DNA from: an uncultured Pseudoruegeria sp.
Lineage (GTDB): Bacteria; Pseudomonadota; Alphaproteobacteria; Rhodobacterales; Rhodobacteraceae
Direction of reading: 5' to 3'
Length of the DNA stretch: 64,000 nt
Assembly: GCA_947498155.1 (NCBI GenBank)
Contig: CANMJD010000002.1
Span: 669,829 to 733,828, forward strand
Positions within the stretch are counted from its first letter, which is position 1. The number at the start of each line of letters is the position of its first letter. Of the stretch, positions 35,835 through 43,550 are shown piece by piece. Made by a program: the position numbers and the translations under genes. The notes under the pieces are model-generated. The model made no database searches and was not told the DNA's origin. It worked only from the letters and a program-made list of their open reading frames with translations.

Positions 35835-36662
35835 CTAGGTGCGTGTGGCACTCAGGATGACCGAGGGTGTCGGGATTAAAAAACCTCCATCTGAGGGAAC
35901 AGCCTCGCGCTGCACACGCTGGGTCAGAGCGTCCCGTATGGCCGCGCGGCAGTCAGCGGGCTGTCCCTGCAACAAAGATGCCGCACGCACGGCCCCCTGA
36001 TCAAACACATCGAACAAACCGTCTGCCGTCGGGAGCCAGATTTGCGAGCGCACGTTTTCCAAAGTGACGTTGTGAAAACCGGCATCGATCAGCACCGATC
36101 TTGCAAAGGCCTCATCGGTGAACTGATGGGCGTCCGGCCCTTCGGGGAGGCTAAATTCAGCCGATCCCAAACGGTCAAATGCCTCAAAAAGCCATCCAAA
36201 ACCGCCGCGCGCCCCTTTTCCCTGCCAAATGGAAAAGGCAATCCGCCCCTGTGGTTTTAATACCCGCGCTGCTTCGGTTAGCCCGCGGGCAGGATCAGGG
36301 AAATGCGGCACGCCAAACCCGATGGTCACCGCCTCAAAGCATTCGGCCGCAAATTCCAAATCCATGGCGTCGCCCTGTACAAAATCCACGTCGGGAACGC
36401 GGTGTCGTGCCAACTCAATCATCGCATCGGAAAAATCCAGACCGGTAACGACAGCGCCGTGCTTTGCCAACGCAGCGGCGACAACGCCATGGCCGGTGCA
36501 AAGATCAAGGACAGTTTTTTGCGGGCCAGCCGTAACAGCGGCGGCCAGCCGTTCTGCAACCTGTTGGGTGGCGTGGTGAAACCCCTCGGCATAGCCCTTG
36601 GCGATCGTGGGACTGGCCCAGCCCTCCCGTTCCATTTTTTCAAACGCGCGCGTATCTGCCAT
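35835..36662 (-). CDS. Class I SAM-dependent methyltransferase (UbiE/Methyltransf_11 type)
   Basis: A protein of 275 residues. SAM motif I is VLDLCTGHGVVAAALAKHGA, followed by VTGLDFSDAMIELARHR (motif II) and VDFVQGDAMDLEF, FEAVTIGFGVPHFPDP and AARVLKPQGRIAFSIW. These resemble UbiE-like methyltransferases of small molecules, but the substrate is not known. I set the start at 36662 because AGGAG lies 6 bases before it; an upstream in-frame ATG at 36689 lacks a ribosome site. It converges with rmuC, one base between the stops. Confidence 0.88.
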   Translation of the reverse strand: MADTRAFEKMEREGWASPTIAKGYAEGFHHATQQVAERLAAAVTAGPQKTVLDLCTGHGVVAAALAKHGAVVTGLDFSDAMIELARHRVPDVDFVQGDAMDLEFAAECFEAVTIGFGVPHFPDPARGLTEAARVLKPQGRIAFSIWQGKGARGGFGWLFEAFDRLGSAEFSLPEGPDAHQFTDEAFARSVLIDAGFHNVTLENVRSQIWLPTADGLFDVFDQGAVRAASLLQGQPADCRAAIRDALTQRVQREAVPSDGGFLIPTPSVILSATRT

Positions 36663-36728
36663 TTGGTCTCCTGCCGGAGAGTATAGCAAAACGTCGTGGA
36701 TTTTTGAATACCGTAGGGGCGGAGTCCG

Positions 36729-37742
36729 TTATGCGCCGCAGATCGCCTGAAGCGTGATCCATTGCCCATCAGTCAGGACCGGATCGGGTGTTTTACCCTG
36801 CGTCGGGTCTCCCTCGATAAGCGCCAAAGTGGTTTCGCCTGTCACATCCACTGCATAGCCGAAGGGGGCGCTGCTGATGTTGTGGCTGGCAAAAGCGCTG
36901 AGCAATGCCTCATCCGGGACGGGACGGGACGGGCTGACCAGCAGCGCTTCAACGTAGGTATCCAAGGTCTGCGGGGCAATGTCACCGGTCATCATCAGAT
37001 GCAGCGTTGCCCCCAGCCCCGAGGTCCGCAGCAGCCGTTCCAGTGGTTCGTCCTGAGCGCGGCGCCATTGCTCGGCGAGCAGATAGCCCGCCGTCACAGC
37101 GGGGTCTTCATAATCCTCGACCAAGCGGCGGTTGAGCAAAATATAGCCCCCTGGCAAATTGACCGTGGTGCGCACGCCTTCGGAGACAACGGCCAGTCGG
37201 TCATTAGGGCCCAGCACATTTTCACGCAGCCGGTTCAGGGCTTTGACTCCATAAGTGGATTCGCACAAGGTGCCGCCCAGACGAGCGATGCGGTCGACAA
37301 GGGCGGTGCCGATTTCCACCCGTTTCACCGGCGGCACGATGGAAGCTGCATAGCGGGTCAATGCATCCGGCAACCAGAAGACGCAAATGCTGACACCGAT
37401 TACAAGGCCCGCCCCGGTCAGCCAGTGGCGCAAACGGCCGGGGTGGGATTTGCTTTTGGCGATGGCCTTATGCACGGTGCCGATGGCCTCGATCATGTCG
37501 GCATCATCGATTTCCAAAGTTTCAGAGCCCTCGGTGTCCGGTGCAAACAGGGCAGGGCGCTCTCCGGGGTTGAGCCTTTGCAGGGCGGCCAGTGACCAAT
37601 GGGTGAGCGGTTTGTCATTGCTGGTCGACAGCACCAAAGTGGCATGCCCAAAGGAGACAACAACGTCGCGCCGCTGTTCGTCTTGGCCAGCTTTCCATAT
37701 GCCGGTGGACTCTAGTCTTTGGTATTGGGTTAAGGCCGTCAT
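36729..37742 (-). CDS. Membrane-anchored M48-like protein lacking the zinc motif
   Basis: A protein of 337 residues. The N-terminal ~70 residues are unrecognised; one membrane segment lies at ~108-128 (GAGLVIGVSICVFWLPDAL). The outer part looks like an M48 peptidase domain: VNLPGGYILLNRRLVEDYED, then YLLAEQWRRAQDEPLERLL and GLGATLHLMMTGDI follow the order seen in M48 enzymes. The position of the HExxH zinc motif reads AEQWR, so both zinc-binding histidines are missing and it should not be a protease. RBS AGAAGG supports the start at 37742. The M48 relationship is my inference from pattern, not a search result. Confidence 0.6.
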   Translation of the reverse strand: MTALTQYQRLESTGIWKAGQDEQRRDVVVSFGHATLVLSTSNDKPLTHWSLAALQRLNPGERPALFAPDTEGSETLEIDDADMIEAIGTVHKAIAKSKSHPGRLRHWLTGAGLVIGVSICVFWLPDALTRYAASIVPPVKRVEIGTALVDRIARLGGTLCESTYGVKALNRLRENVLGPNDRLAVVSEGVRTTVNLPGGYILLNRRLVEDYEDPAVTAGYLLAEQWRRAQDEPLERLLRTSGLGATLHLMMTGDIAPQTLDTYVEALLVSPSRPVPDEALLSAFASHNISSAPFGYAVDVTGETTLALIEGDPTQGKTPDPVLTDGQWITLQAICGA

Positions 37743-37873
37743 TCGACCCTTCTGTGCCTGCATTTTGTTTTGTGGACCAACCCTAGACCGAAGTTTTGTT
37801 AAGCTCAATCCAAACCGCCGAATTCCTGCAATCTACCGTTGCTTCCTTAGAAGGCAGTCTTCATCATAGGGGG

Positions 37874-38524
37874 ATGATTTTGTCCCATGGCAGAAAATAT
37901 ATCTTTATTCATATCCCCAAAACCGGCGGCACGGCATTGACGCTGGCTCTGGAGTCGCGGGCGATGAAGGATGATATTCTGGTCGGGGATACACCCAAGG
38001 CGCAGAACCGGCGAAAACGTCAGAAGGATTTGACCGCCAAGGGGCGCTTGTGGAAGCATTCCATGCTTGGTGATCTCTATGGTTTGGTGGATCAGGCGCA
38101 GATCGAGCGCTATTTTGTCACGACTCTGGTGCGCAATCCTTGGGACCGGGCTGTTAGCTATTACCACTGGCTGAAAGCGCAGTCCTTTGATCATACGGCC
38201 GTACATTTGGCCAAGACCCACAGCTTCACCGGCTTTATCAACCATGACAGCACGCAGCGCAGCCTAGCGGGCGCGCCTTATGGGCGTTATGTCACCGATG
38301 CCACCGGCGCGGAGCGGTGTTCACAGTTTTTACGGCTCGAGCATCTGGAAGAAGACCTTGAATCCTTTGAAACCCATCTGGGATTTAAACTGGGCGAAGT
38401 GCCGGTGGCCAATGCCTCGGATCGTCGGGCGGCCTATCAACCTTATTATAGCAAAAGTGACGCTGCGTTAATTTCGGCCTGTTGTGCCGAAGACATCAAA
38501 CGATTCGGATATCGGTTCGATTAA
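37874..38524 (+). CDS. Sulfotransferase family 2 protein
   Basis: A protein of 216 residues. YIFIHIPKTGGTALTLALE is the 5'-phosphosulfate-binding loop for PAPS, and VRNPWDRAVSYYHWLKA is the 3'-phosphate-binding region. Both are typical of the heparan-sulfate-type (family 2) sulfotransferases abundant in marine alphaproteobacteria. The acceptor, perhaps a polysaccharide or lipid, is unknown. The start at 37874 (MILSHGRKYIF) matches the family; the frame is open 26 codons upstream. A purine run AGGGGG abuts the ATG. Confidence 0.85.
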   Translation: MILSHGRKYIFIHIPKTGGTALTLALESRAMKDDILVGDTPKAQNRRKRQKDLTAKGRLWKHSMLGDLYGLVDQAQIERYFVTTLVRNPWDRAVSYYHWLKAQSFDHTAVHLAKTHSFTGFINHDSTQRSLAGAPYGRYVTDATGAERCSQFLRLEHLEEDLESFETHLGFKLGEVPVANASDRRAAYQPYYSKSDAALISACCAEDIKRFGYRFD

Positions 38525-38713
38525 GGTCGCTACATCCCGAGGTTGTTCCTAAAACCGTGAACAGTGCGCTTTGTTCGGTCTAATTGGCCTGAAATCATGG
38601 AAAATGCCCTGTTTTTGTCGCATTCACGGCCCAGTTCCGTCCTGCTTTTCCAGTCTCTTGGTTAATGAATTATTTACGTCCCGCACGCTCTTATACCCAA
38701 AAGGCATGGAATT

Positions 38714-39394
38714 ATGTTCAGTCTGAAGGATCTCATGAAACGAACCCCGTTGGGCGCTCAGGATAGCTCTGTGGCGATTGCCGAGCTCGAAGAGGCGGCC
38801 AATACGGTTCAGACCAGCGGTATCGTTGCCGGAACCAAAGTGGCAAGCACCTTGGGCTGGCGCCCGATCGAGGCCATTGACGTCGGGGATGAAGTCCTGA
38901 CCTTTGACGGCGGTATGCAACCGGTACTGGACATAACGCGCGAAGTACTGTGGCGGGGCACCGCGGCCTGCCCCAAACATCTGTGGCCCCTGCGGGTGCC
39001 CATTGGTGCGTTGGGCAATCAGGATCCGATGTTTCTGTTGCCGGATCAGAATGTGCTGATTGAATCCGACACCGCCGAAGAGGTTCTTGGCGATCCCTTT
39101 GCCCTGATCCCGGCGCAGGCCTTGGAAGGGGTCTCTGGTATCCGGCGGGTGCGACCGCATCAGGTACTAGAGGTGATCACCCTGCATTTCGAACGCGACG
39201 AGGTTGTCTTTGCCAATGTCGGGGCGCTGTTCCATTGCCCCGCCTATGCCCATAAGGATTTGCTGACCTCCTCAGAGGAAGAAGCGCGCTATGAACCGCT
39301 TCCGCTGACGCAGGCCTGTCTGTTGTCCGATTTCATTGGCCGCGAAGCCAAAAAGGAACAATCCAACAGCGACGAGGTCGGGTCCCCCTCCTAA
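38714..39394 (+). CDS. Hint-domain (Hedgehog/intein-like) protein with changed active site
   Basis: A protein of 226 residues without signal peptide or membrane segment. GTKVASTLGWRPIEAIDVGDEVLTF-like text at ~40-63 (split here as GTKVASTLGWRPIEAI and VGDEVLTF) is the start of a Hint_2 domain as found at the ends of Roseobacter surface and secreted proteins. In those proteins the domain normally starts with Cys and has a PQH motif. Here the Cys position is Gly (SGIVAGT) and the PQH position reads PDQN, so self-splicing chemistry is unlikely. No host protein is fused to it. Function unknown. Confidence 0.7.
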   Translation: MFSLKDLMKRTPLGAQDSSVAIAELEEAANTVQTSGIVAGTKVASTLGWRPIEAIDVGDEVLTFDGGMQPVLDITREVLWRGTAACPKHLWPLRVPIGALGNQDPMFLLPDQNVLIESDTAEEVLGDPFALIPAQALEGVSGIRRVRPHQVLEVITLHFERDEVVFANVGALFHCPAYAHKDLLTSSEEEARYEPLPLTQACLLSDFIGREAKKEQSNSDEVGSPS

Positions 39395-39417
39395 TGGGGG
39401 GCGCCTAGGCGGGGCGC

Positions 39418-40050
39418 TTAGGGCAGCCCCCGCTGCATAAGGTCATAGGGATGTTGCCAGCCCTGCAGCTGTGAAATGCGGGTGAGCCAGGCGTCGATAT
39501 TGGGCCAGTCCGCACGATCAAAGCCAAAGGGTTCCGGGTAGAACAGATAGCTACAGCAGCTGATGTCTGCCGCTGTGATGCCATCTCCGACAAGCCAGTC
39601 GCGATCCGCGAGCGCATTCTCCAAAACGGTTAAAGCTGCCTTGGTGCGCCCTTTGGTGAAAGCAATCACCTCTTGCGGGCGTTTTTCTTCGGGTAAGAAG
39701 TTCATCAAAAAGCGCAGCATGCCGATTTGCGAGGATAGCTTGTGATTATCCCAGAGCACCCAGCGCAGGATTTCACGGCGTTCGGTGGCATCCTTTGGAC
39801 CCAGTTTGCCCGAAAGTTCTGTGATGTAATCCAGAATGACACCGGATTGGGTCAGGGTGATGTTATTGTCGGTATCAATCAGCACCGGCGCTTCGCCCAT
39901 CGGGTTCAAATCCCGATAGCTGTCACTGCGCGAGGCGCCGTTGAAAAAATCTACAAATACCGGCTCCCAGGATAGGCCCGCCAGCTCCAACCCAAGTGCC
40001 GCTTTATAAGAATGGCCGCTCTCGCCGAAGCAATGTAATTTCAAAGTCAT
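39418..40050 (-). CDS. Glutathione S-transferase family protein
   Basis: A protein of 210 residues. The thioredoxin-like N-terminal domain has LHCFGESGHSYKAALGLELAG and the cis-Pro GSH-binding segment MGEAPVLIDTDNNITLTQSGVILDYI (key residues in the APVLID and TQSG parts). The alpha-helical C-terminal domain has ADISCCSYLFYPEPFGFD. The active residue is probably the Ser/Tyr near position 10-13. The substrate is unknown. It is the last of a short minus-strand row behind a 70-residue protein and MerR regulators. Confidence 0.92.
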   Translation of the reverse strand: MTLKLHCFGESGHSYKAALGLELAGLSWEPVFVDFFNGASRSDSYRDLNPMGEAPVLIDTDNNITLTQSGVILDYITELSGKLGPKDATERREILRWVLWDNHKLSSQIGMLRFLMNFLPEEKRPQEVIAFTKGRTKAALTVLENALADRDWLVGDGITAADISCCSYLFYPEPFGFDRADWPNIDAWLTRISQLQGWQHPYDLMQRGLP

Positions 40051-40058
40051 GCGCTATC

Positions 40059-40271
40059 TCACTTTTTGGACTGCGCCAAATCGGCCTGAAACAGACGCAG
40101 GCGATGGGGCAGGGTTTCTTCGTCGGTGATACTTGTAAAATTCTCAAAGAGAAATGTCAGCGCCTGATCCGGTGTCAGGTCTGACTCCTGCGAAAACCGG
40201 CGTAATTTGCGGTAGGCGTCTTCTGTCATGGCAACCGGAAAGCGGCGGGTCAGGCGGAGGCGTTTGGGCAT
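40059..40271 (-). CDS. Hypothetical 70-residue protein
   Basis: A small, mostly helical protein that begins with a very basic segment (MPKRLRLTRRFPVAM) followed by TEDAYRKLRRFSQESDLTPDQALTFLFENF-like text (key part RKLRRFSQESDLTPDQALTF). The basic N-terminal strand and two helices recall a ribbon-helix-helix DNA-binding protein, but this is only a shape impression. It ends 8 bases before the GST start and so probably shares its transcript. I do not recognise the family. The start at 40271 is the ATG nearest the basic segment; the frame extends 44 codons upstream. Confidence 0.6.
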   Translation of the reverse strand: MPKRLRLTRRFPVAMTEDAYRKLRRFSQESDLTPDQALTFLFENFTSITDEETLPHRLRLFQADLAQSKK

Positions 40272-40368
40272 TTCGGTTCCCTTGGGCTTTATGCTGTGTG
40301 CCCGACAGTAAACGCCAAGCAAAACCAAAGGGACAGCAAAAACACAGCTGAAAGTTGGCGTGTCGGGC

Positions 40369-40746
40369 TTACTTTTGCGACAGCTGTTCCTTGCCCCAGT
40401 CAAGGCGGTTGCGCAGGTCTTCGATGGCGGTGTTCAATTCGTCCCGCTGCGCTTCCATATCCGCCAGACGCAGCTTGCCCAATTCAATCACTTCCTTGAG
40501 CTGCCGGTCCTTGCCGCCTTCGCTGTTATAAAGATTAAGAAGCTGGCGGATTTCCTCAAGGCTGAAGCCAAAGCGTTTGCCGCGCAGGATCAGGCGCAGG
40601 CGGGCACGATCCCCGTGGCCATAAAGCCGTTTTTGGCCTTCGCGCTGCGGCGCAAGCAATTCCTTGGCTTCATAAAAGCGCAAAGCCCGTGCGGTAACGT
40701 CGTATTCTTCGCACATTTCTCGGATCGTCATCATGGTATCAGACAT
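40369..40746 (-). CDS. MerR family transcriptional regulator (first of two)
   Basis: A protein of 125 residues. The winged helix-turn-helix begins TIREMCEEYDVTARALRFYE and continues with QKRLYGHGDRARLRLILRGKR-type residues (split: QKRLYGHGDRARL). GFSLEEIRQLLNLYNSE leads into a C-terminal dimerisation coiled coil to the end. There is no cysteine-rich metal site, so it is not a metal sensor of the MerR/CueR kind. It is closely similar to the next gene in architecture and motif (GFSLEEIRQ in both), which points to an old duplication. Confidence 0.92.
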   Translation of the reverse strand: MSDTMMTIREMCEEYDVTARALRFYEAKELLAPQREGQKRLYGHGDRARLRLILRGKRFGFSLEEIRQLLNLYNSEGGKDRQLKEVIELGKLRLADMEAQRDELNTAIEDLRNRLDWGKEQLSQK

Positions 40747-40891
40747 ATCACACCCTTAAACCGGAAAGTTGTTGCATGGAATGTCTTATCGCTACGTCAG
40801 GTTTCAAGTCGCAGATGCCCCCCTGCGACGATTACGCAACGTCAAAGCGTCAAAACGGACGGTTGGGCGCAGTATGTGCGGATCGTCAGGC

Positions 40892-41263
40892 CTAGCTTTT
40901 GAGCGATTCTGCGGTTTGATCACGCAATCCCTGCAGTTCGGCGATGGTATCGTCGAGCTGCTTTTTCTGCGCGTTCAACGCCTCCAGCTGACGGTCTGCC
41001 AGTTCCATCCAGGCCTGCAATTGGGTTTGTGTGCCCTCTTGCTCATAGATCAGCAGCCACTGGCGGATTTCCTCAAGCGAAAACCCAAAGCGTCGCCCCC
41101 GGAGAATAAGGGTCATCCGGGCGATCTCTCGGCCACTATAAAACCGGCTGCGCCCTTCTTTTTCGGGTTGGAGCAATTCGATATATTCGTAGTACCGAAG
41201 CGTTCGGGGTGTTACGTCGAACTTCGCGCACATTTCTTTGAATGTCAGGCGTGTTTCGGTCAT
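40892..41263 (-). CDS. MerR family transcriptional regulator (second of two)
   Basis: A protein of 123 residues: LTFKEMCAKFDVTPRTLRYY, RSRFYSGREIARMTLILRGR, GFSLEEIRQWLLIYEQE and a C-terminal helix. As with its neighbour there is no ligand-binding Cys. The start at 41263 follows GGGAGAG; an in-frame ATG 8 codons upstream lacks it. The gap of 145 bases between the two regulators contains TTACGCAACGTCAAAG (from 40834), a possible half-dyad, but no clear operator. Which gene is controlled is unknown. Confidence 0.92.
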   Translation of the reverse strand: MTETRLTFKEMCAKFDVTPRTLRYYEYIELLQPEKEGRSRFYSGREIARMTLILRGRRFGFSLEEIRQWLLIYEQEGTQTQLQAWMELADRQLEALNAQKKQLDDTIAELQGLRDQTAESLKS

Positions 41264-41319
41264 GGCAAATCTCTCCCTGACCCTCACGTTAATCGCTTCG
41301 GGTCAGGGGCGCAATTCCC

Positions 41320-42471
41320 TCAATTCATGAAATTTGGCGCTAGCAGATAAAAGCCGTAGGCGACGATCACAGCCGGAATGGCAGAATAGGCCGTCGCCAG
41401 AACCGCCGCCTTGGGATTAAGTGCAATAGCGGGGAACAAGGCGTCCCCGTCATTGGAAATCGCATTGCCGATCACGGCGGCAAAAGGCACCAGACCATTG
41501 ATATAAAGCGTGGTGACCAGCACCTGCGGCCCACAGCCTGGCACAAAGCCGATCAGGATACCAATCAGCGGCAGAAGCGGGGCAACGGCGGCAAAAAGTG
41601 CTTCCAGATCAAGGCCGGTAAAGGCCACGAGGTAGTCATAGGCAAGATAGGCACCAATCACCCAGATCGAGATAAAACTGGTTTCTTCCGCCATGCGGGT
41701 GATCGGGCTGTCCTGATTATGGGTCATGGCCTGCAAAGAGGACGTCGCCCAAATAAAGACCCCGACAAAAGCGCCAACCAGTCCGATCAGCACCGGATCA
41801 ATCCCGAGGAAAGCCTCGTATTCGATCTGAAACAGCTGTGATACCCCAAGGATCAGCCCGGGAATGGCGATGGCGAAATAGACCCAGTCCTTTACCCGTG
41901 TCTTGCCGATACGGGGGGCCAGTTCACACTGCGCCGAGGTATCGGGCAGGATGTCTCCGGCGTGGAAAAAATCCACCAGCCAACCGGTAATAATGCCGAC
42001 CGCAAAGGACAGGGGCAAAATCACAAGGGCGGCGTCGGGGCGTGTCGCGATCAGCAGGAAAGCCGCGTCGCCCATGGTGGCAGTCAGGGTCGCAACCACA
42101 GCGCCAAAGCCGACATTGCCCGAAGTATAGGCGGCCACCACCACAACGGCCCCGCCACAGCCGGGCGTAGCACCAAGTAGCGCTGCCAGAGGCACCTGAA
42201 AGCCCTTGGCGTTTTTCAACGATTGGCCGATGTCAAATTTAAACAGTTTTTCTGCGCCGTAAAACAACAGCAGGGTCGCAGCGACAAAGGCGCTGACCTG
42301 CGTGTAGGCGTCAAAAATCAATTCACGGGTCAGCGACCCGACAAAGCCCGGATATAGCGCAAGGGCAAGCAAGATCAGGCCGATGATCAGGCGTTTCGGC
42401 CGGAAGGGCCCAAGTTTCGCTGGCGTTACAAACGGCTGGGGGGCCGTTGGTGTTTGGCTTGGCATGGACAT
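41320..42471 (-). CDS. Putative heavy-metal/manganese exporter, 10-TM ArsP_2 type
   Basis: A protein of 383 residues with about ten membrane segments in two related halves. Each half has a Pro-Gly-Cys-Gly motif: LLGATPGCGGAVVVVAAYTS near residue 95 and IGFVPGCGPQVLVTTLYI near 310. This repeat is the mark of the ArsP_2 (PF11449) family, annotated as putative manganese or other metal exporters. The start at 42471 follows AAAGAGCG. Just upstream are a good promoter and an Irr-like palindrome, so iron or manganese status probably controls it. The cysteines in the two PGCG motifs are candidate metal ligands. Confidence 0.82.
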   Translation of the reverse strand: MSMPSQTPTAPQPFVTPAKLGPFRPKRLIIGLILLALALYPGFVGSLTRELIFDAYTQVSAFVAATLLLFYGAEKLFKFDIGQSLKNAKGFQVPLAALLGATPGCGGAVVVVAAYTSGNVGFGAVVATLTATMGDAAFLLIATRPDAALVILPLSFAVGIITGWLVDFFHAGDILPDTSAQCELAPRIGKTRVKDWVYFAIAIPGLILGVSQLFQIEYEAFLGIDPVLIGLVGAFVGVFIWATSSLQAMTHNQDSPITRMAEETSFISIWVIGAYLAYDYLVAFTGLDLEALFAAVAPLLPLIGILIGFVPGCGPQVLVTTLYINGLVPFAAVIGNAISNDGDALFPAIALNPKAAVLATAYSAIPAVIVAYGFYLLAPNFMN

Positions 42472-42489
42472 TAAGGGCGCTCTTTGCAA

Positions 42490-42506
42490 TTGAGAATAAT
42501 TCTTAA
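42490..42506 (-). promoter_or_regulatory. Irr/ICE-like box upstream of the metal exporter
   Basis: TTGAGAATAATTCTTAA is a 17-bp near-palindrome (one mismatched pair besides the centre). It matches the iron control element described for Irr in rhizobia (TTTAGAA-N3-TTCTAAA) at most positions. It ends 18 bases before the start codon and begins 5 bases after the predicted -10, a position fitting repression. Confidence 0.65.
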
Positions 42507-42511
42507 CTGCA

Positions 42512-42539
42512 GTAATAGCGCTTGCGGCTGAATAGGCAA
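42512..42539 (-). promoter_or_regulatory. Predicted sigma-70 promoter of the metal exporter
   Basis: Reading the minus strand, TTGCCT (42539-42534) and TATTAC (42517-42512) are 16 bases apart and face the exporter gene. The Irr-like box follows immediately. Confidence 0.5.
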
Positions 42540-42585
42540 GCCCCAATAAATGGCGGGCAACACATCAAATAGGTAATCCGAACCG

Positions 42586-43041
42586 ATGGCCAATGACCCG
42601 CCCAACCGCCCGAGCCGCGCCAAGATTGCGGAACTCTTTATTTCGTCGATTCCCCACGCCCGCGCTTTGGGCATGGAGATGCAAGATGTCGGGGAGGGCA
42701 AAGCCGAGATTACCATGCCGTATGATGAGAAACTGATTGGTGATCCCCATACAGGCACTGTACACGGGGGGGCGGTGTCGGCGCTGATGGACACTTGTTG
42801 CGGCGCGGCGGTCATCAGCCATCCCGAGGCACGGGGCAGCACCGCGACACTGGATCTGCGCATAGATTACTTTCGCGGTGCGACAGCGGGGCAGGCCATT
42901 CACTGCCAGGCCGAGTGTTACCTGATGACCCGATCTGCCGCATTTGTGCGGGCCACGGCCTATGATGATAATCGCGAAAAACCTGTGGCCTCGGCCAAGG
43001 GTGTATTTACCGTGACCCCGCCCAAAGGAAACCCGACATGA
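42586..43041 (+). CDS. PaaI-type hotdog thioesterase (first of two)
   Basis: A protein of 151 residues with a hotdog fold. HTGTVHGGAVSALMDTCCGAA holds the conserved HGG and the catalytic-region Asp; STATLDLRIDYFRGATAG is the typical central strand. PaaI-like enzymes hydrolyse acyl-CoA or aryl-CoA thioesters. It overlaps the next thioesterase gene by 4 bases; the two may form a heteromer. It is divergent from the metal exporter (114 bases between starts), so the Irr box may affect both. Confidence 0.9.
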   Translation: MANDPPNRPSRAKIAELFISSIPHARALGMEMQDVGEGKAEITMPYDEKLIGDPHTGTVHGGAVSALMDTCCGAAVISHPEARGSTATLDLRIDYFRGATAGQAIHCQAECYLMTRSAAFVRATAYDDNREKPVASAKGVFTVTPPKGNPT

Positions 43042-43550
43042 GTCTGCAATCTCCCGAACCGCTTCATGTTGTAAAACAACGGCGGGATGCGGCGTTGAAA
43101 TCCTTGGTCGACAGCATTCCATATGTTCAGTTTCTGGGTATTGAATTCGACCGCCATGGTGACGAGCTAACGGCCGTTATGCGCTATAGGGATCACCTGA
43201 TCGGAAATCCCGCACTGCCAGCCTTGCATGGCGGGGCCACGGCGGCTTTTATGGAAACCGCCGCCCTGATCGAGCTGGCATGGCGTTTCTTTTGGGAAGA
43301 TATCGAAAAGGGCGCCCTGAACGTACCGGATGATGCCAAGCCACCGGTGTTAAAATTTCCTAAAACCATTGATTTCAACATCGACTACTTACGCTCCGGC
43401 CTGCCGCGGGATGCCTATGCGCGGGCGCGGATCAACCGTTTTGGCCGACGTTATGCCTCGGTGCACGTAGAGGCCTGGCAGGATCATAAAGAGCGGCTGT
43501 TTGCACAGGCCACCGGCCATTTCCTGATGCCGTCGCGTGATGACGGCTGA
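43038..43550 (+). CDS. PaaI-type hotdog thioesterase (second of two)
   Basis: A protein of 170 residues of the same fold: LPALHGGATAAFMETAALIEL holds HGG with Glu in place of the first paralogue's Asp, and TIDFNIDYLRSGLPRDAYAR is the central strand. An insert (~85-105, WEDIEKGALNVPDDAKPP) separates it from its neighbour. The Asp-to-Glu change at the general base position is seen in active hotdog enzymes. It is coupled to the first thioesterase by ATGA and overlaps the MATE gene by 14 bases. Confidence 0.88.
   Translation: MSLQSPEPLHVVKQRRDAALKSLVDSIPYVQFLGIEFDRHGDELTAVMRYRDHLIGNPALPALHGGATAAFMETAALIELAWRFFWEDIEKGALNVPDDAKPPVLKFPKTIDFNIDYLRSGLPRDAYARARINRFGRRYASVHVEAWQDHKERLFAQATGHFLMPSRDDG

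Noticed and set aside
38525..38713. A small gene or RNA in the 190-base gap before the Hint gene
   Set aside because: No open frame with a ribosome site, no strong hairpin and no clear terminator; only an AT-rich stretch near 38660 that may hold the Hint-gene promoter.
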